Assembly: GCA_019321725.1 (NCBI GenBank)
Contig: CM033111.1
Location: 4,216,001 to 4,280,000, forward strand
Reading direction: 5' to 3'
Length of the DNA stretch: 64,000 nt
DNA from: Paulownia fortunei
Taxonomy: Eukaryota; Streptophyta; Magnoliopsida; Lamiales; Paulowniaceae
The notes under the pieces were generated by a model that ran no database searches, was not told the DNA's origin, and worked only from the letters and a program-made list of their open reading frames with translations. Position 1 is the first letter of the stretch, and each line of letters opens with the position of its first letter. Of this stretch, positions 49,101 to 61,870 are shown in pieces. The position numbers and the translations under genes are program-made.

Positions 49101-52100
49101 TGAAGACAATGTAGACTAAAACCGTGATGACCATTTTGGATACGACTTGCACCTAAAAGAGATTTGTTCCATTCCCATCAGTCTGCTAAAAATATATATG
49201 TATTTTCATATATATTATAGCAAATATAAATTTTATTTCTTCTACAACCAAATGCTCTTATCCATCTTTTTTCTCCCGGATATTATTATTCTAAAAATTA
49301 TATATATTTTAGAATTGCCTTTTTTTTTTCATTGAAAAAAGATCATGCTGTGACTAATTAAAATTTCAACAACTACAATTGAGATGGGGAGTGAACATGA
49401 AAGAGAAATTATTCTCATAACTATTACTTATAAATTCTTTGTATCTTCTGTTTTAAAAAAATAATTTAAAAAATATTTTTCTTAAATTTTTTACTCGATC
49501 TCAACCAAATTTAAAAATACAAAATTTGTTGAAATCGACCATTATCGGCATGATGCTATTGGGATGCACATGCATTCCACTAAGCAATAAATAAAACTAA
49601 AAGTTGAAAAAAATAATTAATCAAAAAATAAAAAATAAAAAAATGCATTTTGTCAACCTTGGCTTCTCTAGTGCTGCTAGAATTTGTGCTTTACCTCACC
49701 AAAAATTCTCTCTCTCTCATTAGACTAATTAGGGGCCGCCATTTGACGACGTCGTATATTATATTATTGATTTATCAATTTGCTTAACAACCATGGTTAA
49801 TTTATTTCCAAATTAAAAATAAAACTTGATTTTAAAAACCAACAATATAGTAATAATGCAATAGTAGTGTCTATATTCAGTAATGTGGCCTTTGGGAAAA
49901 TTAATAATAATATCCTTGTTTGGGGGGAATAAAATGTCTCTTGATCGAAGGAAAAGTTCTTACATATCCTCCAATAGCAACCCTTCTTAGATATAGACTA
50001 TGCCTCTTGGCCAAGGTTAGGTCTAATAATTCCAAATAAAGACAAAATTCTCACATAATTACCCAAAAATATCAGTGTAAATCATGAATAATTACAAACA
50101 ACTACAAAATGTAAAACACATGACATTTGGGTAGTTGAGTATGTGAAAGAATTTATGATGCAACGGATAATTTAGCATGAAACATACTAGCAATATTCTT
50201 AAATTTAAAAGTTTGAGTAATTATTACAACCAAATTCTAATTCAAATCCAATAATTTTCAGACAAATTAATTTATATTCATCATCTAAGTGATTCATACA
50301 TAAAAAGTCTAATCATGATATCCTATTTACGACACGAACAAACAAACGGTAAAAAATACTCGAGTTTTTCGACGATAATCCTCCAGCTTGATCAAATAAT
50401 ATCAATATAAAACTAAAAATAATTAAATAGTAAAATAAATTTAATATTCCTAAAAGTATACAGTATTTATATAAGCGTTCAAATAAAAATTATGATTCCG
50501 TATCGTAAGATGAATGCTAATAAATGCTTTTAAATTTTTGAACTGAACCCATTTGGATTATCAAACTATAATTACACTTGCTATAGAATTGATTGAAATG
50601 AAGGAAGTCTATTACGAATCATAATTTTTTTCTCTTATACCTCTATATCTATTCATAGCGAAATATTGCAATCACTCATAATAAAACAACAATTAATATT
50701 TTTTTCTTCATGCTTTGCAGCACTCTCACTTAACTTAAAACAAATGAACCCTTACAACAATAAATGTAATCGATAATCCCAGCGAGCATAAATCAAAGGA
50801 AAGCAGGAATTAATAAGCATAGATGCTGACAGATTAGAGGATCTGGCGATGACATGGAAGAGAGTCAGCATTTAAACTTTAAAGTACCTTAAATGCTTCA
50901 AACATATAGTCAGAGAAGGTTGGCAGATGCTTCAGCTATTCATTGTCAGACGAATCCAAATCAGCTGTTTTCATCCCTTCGAGATTTAATTTAAAAAAAA
51001 AAACAAAAACAAAAACAAAAACTTACATATTCCTCGTACCCTTTAAGCCATGTACTAATCCCTAGTTAATTATTAGACGTACAAAGCATAAGATATTGCA
51101 ACAATCACTGTAGATTCACATGAAAAGCAGTAATCAATTAGCATAAAGCAACTCCCAAAGCAGGGAGTTCAACGACAAATATCAGCTGGAGAGTCCAGAA
51201 CTTGATCTAATCAGCTAACTGGAATTGAAATTTTGTCCTTCAATACTCCTCATTGCTCACCAGACCAAGAAAAAGAAAGATGCTTCACATTTTCCTTCCA
51301 TTTTCAAAAAAAACTATGACTAAGTAAAAGATCTGAAGCCCCCATCATAATGCAGCTAAAGTCATACATGTATCTCACAATCATACACTTTAACTTCATG
51401 AAAAACAACCATTCTCTAATGGGAAAAGGATCGTTTATGCTTGGTAAAATCACATATTCTGTTGCAGGATGAAGAATGAGGAATATGTACCAGCAATCCC
51501 AGACACTTCTTCAAGGTGGGAAAAGGAGCCCCAGTTAGTGCAAATCAATAGTTCATACATTTCCAGTAGCTGTTTTCGCCGTTCAATCAAAGATATAGAA
51601 TAAAGGCAGGCTTGCAAGGCAAGTAAAAACATGAGCAGTAAAGTAACAGATTGGGCAATCGTAAAGAATATAATCACTTTATTTGCAATGTAAACATAAA
51701 GGTCGAACTTTTTCATTCTAACCACCAATAATTGCAAGACGGAATATGAAACATCTTGCATAAAGAATCTGAGAGAGAAAAGCATAATGCATCCAGACAA
51801 GCCATACTATCTTTATAAATAAAATACATACAAAAAGCGTAGATAAAGTTACTTGTCTAAAAGTTAAATTCCATCTTAAGAATCCAGGAAGAAATAGGTA
51901 ACAAACTCATGTTTGGGGAATCTGGACTAAAAGTATTGCTTTACGATAAGGGTAGAGACACAATGGCAAGTTGTAAATTTTTTTAGCAAAGTTGCAACAA
52001 TGGGAAATGAGCTTTTATACAAATCTTCACAGATCATCTACATTTGAAGCTTCAAACAGAAAAATTGATGTGAGATATCTCATAAATGTTCTTAAAACAT

Positions 52101-52972
52101 GATTGCGATCATTAGATGACAGAGGAAAAATGGTCCTCAAGTAATGGAACTTATAACGAAGTTATACATTGCATATGCCAGAAAAAGTGTAGTGCATATT
52201 TTGAACTGAAGGAGCAATAAACTATGATTGATAGACACAAATGGTGTCCAAAACAAAAAGCTGCCGAGCGGCACAGGGCAGTCCCATCAGCAAGAATGTC
52301 AGCAACTTGGGTCTCGCCCCTCCATCTTCGAAAATAACGCAATGTCGTTATAAACGTAAGCCAAAAGACATACACAAGTTTGCAAAGAATCACAAGATCT
52401 CAGTGTATCCCAATCGCAAAGTACTAGGCATCAGGATACTCAATATAAAATACCAAGGGCTTTATGCAACTAATAACAGCACAAGGCTTGGGCCTCTGTC
52501 ATGCTTGTTTTAAGCTGTTAACAATGAGTTGCATATTGAATGAGATTCATCAAGACTGCACCCCAGCAGCACAGTTTAGTATCATAGGCTGAAAATTCAC
52601 AATCGCATTTCCAAGTATACAACAAAACTATCAACAGAAAAAAATTAGACTATAGCACAAATTTGCTCCGAAGATCCTTATACTCTTTTATCTTTATTTA
52701 TAACTGATACACACACACATATATATATATATTCTAACCATGTAACTTTGAGGTTGAAATTTTACAATATGATATCAAACAGCGTCCATTTTCACTTGAT
52801 AACAGCAATGTAACATACACAAGAAAGAAGAGAAAAGACCAGAGTATCTTATTACCTATTACAATTACATATCACAAACCAATAAGAATAATCAGAAGAT
52901 GCTGTAATATAAACTTCAAAGATAAACCAAACCCACTGCTGCAAAATTGTTTATCCATGCCCCACTCACCTG
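46123..52972. other. Intergenic region between convergent ELP2 and PB1 genes
   Basis: This 6.85 kb region has no gene I can identify. Its left two thirds are very AT-rich and include a MITE-like element (47692-48175), an (AAAAT)n run near 48263-48285 and an (AAAAAC)n run near 51000-51022. From about 50760 to 52970 the composition is less AT-biased and resembles transcribed sequence, but no frame stays open with recognisable motifs. Part of it is presumably the 3' UTR of the PB1 gene. A CA/TA microsatellite lies at 52710-52731. Confidence 0.6.
47692..48175 (-). mobile_element. MITE-like element, copy 2 of a two-copy family
   Basis: The ends GATCTCGTTTGGTATCCATT and, reverse-complemented from the right, GATCTAAGCCATTGTTTGGT give imperfect terminal inverted repeats. 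The interior (TTTTAAAATTAATGAAACAT, then ATTATTTGGGTCTCATG) is the reverse of the block in the element at 12485-13040. No coding capacity. Confidence 0.5.
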
Positions 52973-55171
52973 TCATGGCTGCGAAGTCCTAACTTGCTGC
53001 TTCATGTTCTCTGCAGGGTGCTGAGCAGATGCATCGGATACGACCATTGCAGGGGCTGATGTCAGGGTCTGGTACTGAGCAGCTAACTGAGGTGGCAAAG
53101 GCTTGTAATACATTTGCGCATGGGTCTGATCAGCAAATTCATAAGTATAAGTAGAATTGGATGCTGAAGAGGGATGATGAATTTGAGTGAAACCAACATA
53201 TTGTGCTTGGTGCTGGCTGGAAGGCACTTGAACTAATTGTGGAGCTGCTGTTCTATACACGCCACCAGCCATTTCAGGTTTGGAGGAAGGAGCATTTCTC
53301 GCCTGATTGTAAGCCACATGAGGGGATATGGCAGTAGGAGGCTGCGTTTGTGGGTGGCTAGAAGGAGCTGTTGGAGCCAATTCACTATAAATAGGTTGCT
53401 GCACTGGCAAGTTATAAGCTTGGGTCTGTCTACCGGACACAAAGTAAACAGGGTACTGCTGATCAAGCATGGGCTGGTGTGGATGGTGTTGCTGCTGGGG
53501 AGGATACATAGAGTAATACGATGCAATTGGCACTGCACCAGCAGAGATATACTGGTTACCGGCATGAACAAACTGTTGCGGTTGATGCAACTGAGGATGA
53601 TTTTGATCGTATTGGCCAGATAATACATAACCAGATTCCTGAACTTGCGGTTGCATCTGAACCTTGCTGTTATTTTGATCCCCAGTCTTTAGATCAATTT
53701 GATTAGACGAAATCCTAGTGTTTCCAGACTGGAATTGTATAAGTGGTTCTTGATAAATAGCTTGTCTCTGCCTAGACAACGGATTTGTTACACTTCCCTC
53801 ACTGTACCAATTAAATCATCAACATCCCAATTCAGATCATATACTACGCATACAACTGAACGCAAAAGCAAAGACACATTCACACACAAAAGCAAAAATG
53901 AAAACGAAAAAGAAAAACATGAAAATTCTAATGTTAAAGACTTTTTAGCACACTCTTCCAATGATGTACCTTGAAACTGAATCTGGAGAAGGCAAATCAA
54001 AAGCACTAGTTTGTTTCAGCTGAAACTGAGGAATCTGCTGCGGTTGCAATTGAGCATGTACCTGCGTCTGAATTTGTTGTGCCTTCCTGTACCCGCCGTG
54101 ATCTGATCTTTCATCATCAGAAAAGACCCGATTAGCATACTCACCACCAACCACCACCGGCATTCCAGAAACCACCGTCCCAGCCGCGGCGCCCGCAGCC
54201 ATAAAAACCCCAACCTCCTCCTGCTTCTGCGGCAGCGGCAAATTAACATTTCCCATAATCCCAACACTCATCTGCTGAAATTGCTCCTCAATTCCCAATT
54301 CTCCAACCTTCGGATTTTCCTCCACATGCACCCTTATAGGCGGCAAATTGGCGACGGATGGAGAACTGGAAGTAGACCCAAAGGACGACGACGTTTCCAG
54401 CATTGGAGAACCCGGGACCGAATGCACATCCTGATTAAGACCATAATTGCCATTAACATTTCCATTTCCACTACCTCCAATCTTTGAACCCTCCATTTGG
54501 GCTTCAACATCTTTCTCCACGACCGCCGCCTTTCCCACAAAATCATCATCCAATCCAAGTAGACAATTAACCGAGGAAGATTCCGAAAACCCACGATCAC
54601 TAGCTGACATAGTACTTGCCTTTCCATTGAGAGCGTTGAAAAACCAGTCCTCCGATTTAGTCGACGCAGTCTCCACAATAAGTTGTTCAATACTAGATAT
54701 TGATTTGGGAAACAAGAAGAGGCGGAGGCGACCGGATTTCATGCCACCACCGGAATTAATAAGGCGGTCGTGCTCCTCCACCATGTTTTCAAGATCTTCA
54801 TCTGTGGTGACGGAGATTAAAGAATCTAAGTCCTCGCTGGGAAGTTGGTATTTGAGGGAAAAGGGTTGGTTATGGAGGAGGCTTTTGGAGAGGCGGTGGT
54901 GGAGGTCGGAAAGAGAGGTGTGGCGGTCGATAACGATGATGCGTGTATCGCCGCCGATGTAGCATAGGGTCTTGTCGTGTGGGCGGGGGACTATGTGCCC
55001 GCCGTAGCTGCACATGAGTCGGAGTTTCGGTGGCTGTTGGGGTGGTGGAGGGTCAGCATCCCAAGAGTCGGTCTGACGGGAGCGGGGGGAGGAGTCGACA
55101 GAGTCCGGGTAGACCACCGGCGTTGGGGTGGTGGGAATTGGTGGAGCAGTGGAGAGTGGTGGGGCCTCCAT
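52973..55171 (-). CDS. PB1 (octicosapeptide/Phox/Bem1p) domain protein
   Basis: Two exons, 55171-53970 and 53801-52973, join in phase to 676 residues. A Pro/Ser-rich N-terminus (1-48) precedes a PB1 domain at about 49-154 (KLRLMCSYGGHIVPRPHDKT, then the acidic OPCA-like stretch SVTTDEDLENMVEEHDRL). The rest is low-complexity: a Gly/Asn/Ser part (GSGNGNVNGN), a SFGSTSSSPS run, and a long Gln/Pro/His/Tyr-rich tail. It resembles the plant family of AT4G05150 as I recall it. PB1 domains pair with other PB1 domains or multimerise; the Q-rich tail suggests condensate-forming or regulatory behaviour, but the role is not known. The ATG at 55171 is the first in frame and sits ~75 bases downstream of a good TATA box. 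The frame opposite exon 1 is also partly open because of GC-rich codon use, but lacks meaning. Confidence 0.92.
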
Positions 55172-55246
55172 AGAAGGAGTCGAGTTGGAAAAAGGGCGAA
55201 GAGAGACAAATGAGAAAAAGGAGTTGTCCCGTGTCGACTTGGCCTG

Positions 55247-55254
55247 TTTTTATA
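55247..55254 (-). promoter_or_regulatory. Candidate TATA box of the PB1-domain gene
   Basis: TATAAAAA on the minus strand lies 76 bases upstream of the start codon at 55171. A start site about 30 bases downstream would leave a short leader of roughly 45-50 bases. This is a positional argument only. Confidence 0.55.
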
Positions 55255-56013
55255 CTTCTTGCACGCACACCCCAGCTGTTTTCCAATTTAGTTAAATTGT
55301 GTTCATTTTCTGTTTATTACTACTAATTAAATCTACATTAATATATCATCAGCTAAATTTCATATTTATTTTTACCTTACTCAATTTTAGTAAGAAATCA
55401 TTTCATTTAACTCACATAGATAAATATAATAAATTAATGTTTTTTTAAATAAAGGAAAACCATATAATATATTTCTTAAATCTCTCTATGTATATTAATC
55501 CATATATACACGGTACTTTTTGATATCTATCTATATATATATATATATATATATTCATTATGCATATTTAAATGAATTATTTTTAGAATATTTTGAAATT
55601 TTAAATTAAACACAATTATAATCGATTCCTTGTAAGATTCATGTAGAATTCATTATGATTATAATTGTTCTGGAAATTGTAAAACTTACAAAAATGTAAC
55701 TTTGTCTTGGCAATCATATATTTTTTTCATAATTCAAATATCTTTTTAATAAAATTTAAGTAGATTAATGGGCAGAGAAGTGGGAATTACCAAAATCTAC
55801 GTAGATATTAGGAAAGTAACACATAAATAAATATCTGTATATGTGTGTGTGGGGGTTTATGTAAAGATATTTCTGGTTTGCAATAATGGGGAAAACAGGA
55901 GGAAAAGTGGGGCTTTGGTGTAAAGAAAAGGGCAGGGGCAAGTTGAAAGTGGAGACAGGAACAGGATACAAGAGGGTTTGCAGAAAATCAGCGAAAAAAG
56001 GGCCCAAAAAAAA

Positions 56014-56056
56014 TGGGGGTCGGGGTGGGGGGGGGGGGGGGGGGGGCCGTGGGGGA
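56014..56056 (+). repeat. Poly-G tract, G-quadruplex-prone
   Basis: Five-, four- and twenty-base G runs (the longest at 56027-56046) followed by GTGGGGG form a G-rich block in otherwise AT-rich DNA. It could form a G-quadruplex on the plus strand. The exact length of such a homopolymer is prone to assembly error. Confidence 0.9.
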
Positions 56057-58159
56057 ATGAAAATTCATGTGGGGTTAGACAGCTATGGTTGGGGTGATTG
56101 GGAGTGGGGAGGATCAGGTGTGTTGTGGTGGACTGGTCACCTTGGTCAGACGACTTATGTCATCATTCTCAATGTATTTAACTGCTGCTCCAATGGCGCG
56201 CTGTAAAGTGTCCTCTTGCATTTTCACTTTTCCTTCTTCTTTTTTTTTTCCTATTAATTTTCCTTTTCACATAATCCCAACAACACCTTTGGAATCGGGT
56301 CGGGTCAAATAAGAATATAAAAAAAAAGTACTTTCTTGGATCTTCATTTTTTATTTCTATTATTATTTTTTTTCACATAACCCTCAACAATTCCTTTTGG
56401 GTCGTGTTGGGTCCAAAATAGAGATAAGAAAACAAGGCCGAAACACAGTTTGTGGTTGGTATTTAGGAGTATTATTGTGCAGCATTGTCTAAATTAACAA
56501 ACTGTATCATTTTATGAAAAAAACACTGTTTAAATGTTACATACAATAGTAAATTATTACTATAAAAAATGAGAGTTTTACTATAGTTAGAGACCTGGCA
56601 AATTGATAATTAACATTTCTCATATAGAACACATTTATTGATACAATTGAACTTGGAAAAAGATTTCCATGGTCTCTTTGTTAACGTGGTTCTCTCAAGT
56701 TGATAAAAATAAGGCATCAATTTTATTTTATTTATTTTTATTTTTTATTTTTTGCGTGTAAAGTGATAATAATTACCAAACATTGAAGAGTAACTTAGAG
56801 ATGAATTCATCAAACAAATCTTTACATATTCTCCAAAAATCAAGAAGAAATTGGTGCCCACCTTCTCAAAATTCAAGTGCTTTTAAGTGCATTTTTTGGA
56901 GTTTTGTTTTGCATCCAAAACATGTCAAAAGAACAATAAGCATGTCTCCATTTTACAAACATGAGAATTGAAAATGGATATGGAGACACGGAGTTCTCTA
57001 TAAACATTTTATCTCCACATTCATTTTTTACCTGTAACGGATTGGATAAGTTAAAAAATAATGATAATTTTGAAGTGAAAAATGAAAAAAGCATTTGCTA
57101 AGCTTGATTTGAAATGTTCAAAATTACATAAATGCATATGCATTACATGAACGCATATTCAATACTAAAACAATACACGTTATTTGACGAGAGATTTAAC
57201 TCTTAGTATACCATTTATTTCCTGGTAGCATCATACCCCCTTACGATGCTTTGGGAACAAAGCAATAAAATGATAGGGAAAATAATTAAGAAAGAAAAAC
57301 ATGTATAAAACAATCCAAAAATACCCTAAATAAAGTGAATTCCTTACTTGTTGACACTATTTTGTGTATCAAATTGGGACAGCACAAATGTAGCATTTAT
57401 TTATACTTGCACAAACTTCTTTTGACTCATTCTTATCTAATGTAAAAAAGGCCAAACATTCTAGATACATGAGAAACATTATTCCAAATAAATTTGTAGA
57501 AAGTAAACACTCCTAATTGCATAACTTGATAGCAAAACAAATGAAGAATAGCCACAAAAATTCATATGGAAAATATATTGGCTAAATTCTCACAACATTT
57601 TCACCTCGTCTTATAATAAGACCCTCATTTGTTATATATTGCTTTAATCCACACATTGTCATTATTTGATATAACTTCTTGCTAAAATAAGATTTGTAGA
57701 TAACGCAGAGTGCAAAGTGATGAATTAAGAATCGATACATATCATTATAAACCGAAAGATAATTTTTACTTGATTGGCATTCTAAAACATTCCCTGTTGC
57801 TATTCAAATTTTATCTATTGTTTATAGATCATCACAAAATGTAATAGGATTTCTAATGATAAAGATAGCAAATTTAGTGTCTTAAGTCATTAACATGAAA
57901 ATGGTATACAATTATCATAACTTATAATCTACATCATAAAAGTAAATCACTGTAAGATCTTCTGTAGTGCTTTCTTGATGAAGAAAGTCCATTGCAAAAG
58001 ATTTTTTGAAGACTAAAACCAAAAGTTTGACTCCAATTTCCCCATTCATTCCAATTAAAAAAGAGACAATTTTCATGCTTCAAAGTTGGTAAGTATAGAC
58101 CAAAAATTTCTATCTTCTCATTTGTTATCCCAAAATGCTACTAATATTATTAAAACGTG

Positions 58160-60460
58160 TTATTCATCACTAAGTTTCATATTGTTTGATAAAACTAAAA
58201 GCAAGTAAAGTTACCTACAAACAACATTTGGATCTTCCTTTCATATTAGCTTTAATGTATCAATTAAAGTAAGGTGCGCGTAAGGTTGGCAGTGTTTTTT
58301 AATAAGATCATTGTAGAATACAAAGTTTTAATGGTTATTGATTCATACGTTCAACAAATCAGCATCAACCTCATTTCAAATTAATTATGATTGTTATTAA
58401 TAATATCAAATAATCCAAAAAAAATATAGATATGATGTAAGAATAGATATATAGCCAAATCTTCTAAATAATTATTGCAAATTATTCTTGGTATGAAAGT
58501 AACCTATTTTACCATTTTAAAAATACGAGTACACAACCAAGATTTTTATTATCTGCAATTATCATTATTACCGAATCCCCCCTCTCCCCTCTCCCCTCTC
58601 CGAATCTCCCGTTTTATCCTAAACCCGTGATCTTCCCCAACTCCTGCATTTAACTTCCTGGCATGGCTAAAGATTCTTCTTCCATTTTTGCACATAAGCA
58701 ATTCATTAGCAACTGATACTGTTGAAAACCCTAGACTTATGTGTCACCGTATATTTACAGACATACATATGAGTGTGTATTTATGTGTTGATCGAACTTA
58801 GCATCTTCAACACCTTGTCTCCACTGCCAAAATTCTGTGGTTGTAGATGAATTATTGAGGCTTTTTTTGTCTTAGCTTTTCCAATCAACTATTTAAGATT
58901 AGACATTTTTTGCACAATATTTGAACCGTTAATATTCACTTTGCTTGGTGTGACAAAAAGGAGATGTGAAATAGCAATAAAAGATTTCAAGGTAGAAATA
59001 TGCATTTAACTATGACCCACATTTCGCTTTATTGTGCAGGGCCTTTTCTCTCTCTTTATTTTTACCCCTCTGTTGCTGGAATAATAATTCCTGTGGCGTT
59101 GGCAGATGATATATCATACAATTTAAGAAATCAATGGTTGTTTTGATAGAAAATTTTGCAATGTTGTTTTAAAAGTTTTAGCATTTCGATATTTCTTTTG
59201 TTTTTTTGTGAAATTTTACTTATTGAAAAAACTCTAGTTCTATTTATATCTCTTATTAGCTAAATTATAATTATATGATTTCTATAAGAATTTAAAAGAA
59301 GTTTGATTGTAATTATATACTCATCCCATGGATCATAATCACCTCATATAATTTTAAAAGTTTTAAAATCTATATATTAAGTAGAGTCCACTACGATTTA
59401 GGTTATATTTACTTCTTGGTTAGTTTTCAATAAGTTTCATATGGTAGATAAAACTAATTGTAAGTACGATTACCAACAAATAAAATTTAAAGTTTTCTTT
59501 CATATTATTTTTTAGGCATAAATTGAATTAAGATGCACGATGTGTTACACATGAGATTGGAAATATTAGAGAGAAATAGGAGTAATAATAGAAGGCTCAA
59601 TGGTTACAGATTTGGTATGTCTAACCAATTAATGTAAACTAGACTTCATATATAATTACATTTCATAATGTTTCAAAATAGCGATTATTAAAATTCTATA
59701 GATAATGCAAAAAAATCCACAAGTATAATGTAAAAAAATTAAAAAGATTGTCTAATTAAAAAAAAAAAAAGACAACATAAAATTAAGATTTTTGTTATCT
59801 ACATTCACTATCATCTCGCAAGCACCCCCTCTCATGTCTTCAAATCTATATTTCTTGTAAAGTCTTATTTTTTCAATTAATGATGGGAATTTACCCCATA
59901 TTTCCAAAAATACCTCCATAGTTAAAAGCATTTTCAACACATGCCATGATACATGTCTTTTTAAGCGGGTTTAACCCAATCTAGTTGTATCGGGTCGGGT
60001 CTTGACCATCATTTAATGAGATCAAACTTGGGAGTTCATTAGGTATTAACATATGTCTAATGTCATGTGACCCTTACCTCCTTTACTATAAATGTTTTAA
60101 CACATCACTAGCAAAAGTAATTATTGCATGCTAAACTTTTTATATTTACGTGCTCGCATCATCGACTCCTCGACCTTATTTACTGATTTAAATATTGTAG
60201 AATTTTGTTTAAAAGTTATTATAATGAATCTAACATATTTATAATCGTAAATCGACCTACACAAAATATTATAATATATCAAATTATGATTATACCCGAC
60301 CCTCATGAATCTGGTAAAAAATTCTAGCTCCAATCAAATCTTGTATGTTATTTCTTCTTCACATGGCTAAAGATTCTTTCTCTATGCCCACACATCTTAT
60401 TGTTCCTAAGCAATTCAAACAATTGACACTATTCAAACCCTTAAGCTTAAGTTCCTCCTC
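58160..60460 (+). repeat. Two diverged direct-repeat copies
   Basis: Copy A (about 58160-58750) and copy B (about 59425-60460) share, in the same order, TAAGTTTCATAT..TGATAAAACTAA, then a TTTCATATTA stretch, then TTTTATTATCTGCA/TTTTGTTATCTACA, then CCCCCTCTC, then CATGGCTAAAGATTCTT with AAGCAATTCA shortly after. Copy B carries ~530 extra bases (about 59830-60360) between the last two blocks. No coding potential was recognised; probably a duplicated transposon fragment. Confidence 0.55.
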
Positions 60461-60654
60461 TAACAACATAAGAAAAATGCAGTTGTCTAATTGAGCATGT
60501 TTCCAATGCAACAATGAAAGCATCAAATTTGGATGTCTTCTTAGCTCATGCCCAAACTCCAATTTATCATCTTTCACATATTGGCATAGGAGATGATATT
60601 TTTAGGTGATTAACACCAAGTTTTTTCCCTTGTTATCTTGTTTGATTTAGAGGG

Positions 60655-61870
60655 GAAAAAAAAGATGGTTAATTTCACTTTACCTTTTTGTATTCTCATT
60701 TTTCTCATTTTACCCCTTATACTTTCATTTTGTCTCACTTTATTCTCTTATACTCTCATTATATCAATTTAACCATCTCCATTTTTAAAAAAAATAACCA
60801 AACTATCATTACTTATTATTTTTAGTAAAATTACTTTAAAATATGTTGATATTAATATATTTATATTGATGTTCAAATAATTTTTCAACTTGATTAATTA
60901 ATACTTAATATTAAATTTATTTAAAATTTTATTATACTTAAATTTTAAAAGATATTTTATAATATAACATAGTTCCTATTAAATTAGTATATAGTAGGAT
61001 ATTTTGTATTATCTAATACGCTTTTACTTATAAATTTCCTACTGACTATAAATCTTAAAAATAAATATTTTATTAAATACATAAAATATTAGTAATATTT
61101 TTTATTATTAATAGAATAATCATAAGTTCATAAAAATTATGTTAAATTCAAATATAGTCATTATAATTAAGTAATAATAATAGAATTAATTTCTAAAATG
61201 ACTATATTTTTAAATTTAAGAAAGTATTCATTAAGTTATTTTAAATTTAACACAATATTCATCAAATTACGATCATTTGACTATTTATAACTTATTTAAT
61301 AGTATTAAAGTAAACCTAAAAATATTTTTTTTGTATTTAATATTATTTCTATGAAATTTTGATAATCCATTAATAATAATAAAAAATATTACTTATATTT
61401 TACTTATTTAACAAAATATAATTTGGAAATATATCATATATTTTTTATATTTATGATGAGTAGTAAATTTATAAGTAAAATGTATTAACTAATAAAAAAA
61501 ATTTTACGATATAAAAATTTAATAGGAACTATGTTAATAATAGAATAGTCATTAAAATAAGTACAATAATATAAAATAAATTTAATATTAAGTATTAATT
61601 AATTAAATTAAAAAATTTATTAGTATTTAAATACAAGTGTATGAAATTTATAATATTTTAAAGTAATATTACTATACTTAATAGATAAGGGCAATTTAGT
61701 TATTTTTTCGAGAGTACATAATAGTAAAATGAGATAAATAAAGTACAAGGTAAAATAAAATATAATGAGAGTACACGGGTATAAAATGAGACAGTTGAAA
61801 GTATATGAAATAAAATGATATTCAATAAAAATAAAAATGGGTAAAATGAGATTAATCCAAAAAAAACAAT
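60655..61870. mobile_element. Long inverted-repeat (foldback) element, ~1.2 kb
   Basis: The arms mirror each other around a centre near 61260. Outer: GGTTAATTTCACTTTACC (60668) against GGGTAAAATGAGATTAATCC (61839). Mid: ATACTCTCATTATAT (60750) against ATATAATGAGAGTAC (61760). Inner: AACATAGTTCCTATTAAATT (60966) against AATTTAATAGGAACTATGTT (61516), and ACTTATAAATTTCCTACT against AGTAGTAAATTTATAAGT. Arms ~550-600 bases with almost no loop; no coding capacity. A second foldback family, unlike the one at 3945-5075. Confidence 0.75.

Noticed and set aside
53237..53623. Open frame of 128 codons opposite PB1 exon 2
   Set aside because: Antisense shadow of the Gln/Pro-rich tail; the minus-strand exon has clean splice phase and composition.
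54447..55213. Plus-strand open frames opposite PB1 exon 1
   Set aside because: Arg/Trp/Gly-rich translations typical of antisense reading of a Ser/Pro-rich gene; no motif.
55886..56206. 106-codon Gly-rich ORF as a gene
   Set aside because: Its length depends on a poly-G tract; no homology recognised and no promoter or splice context.
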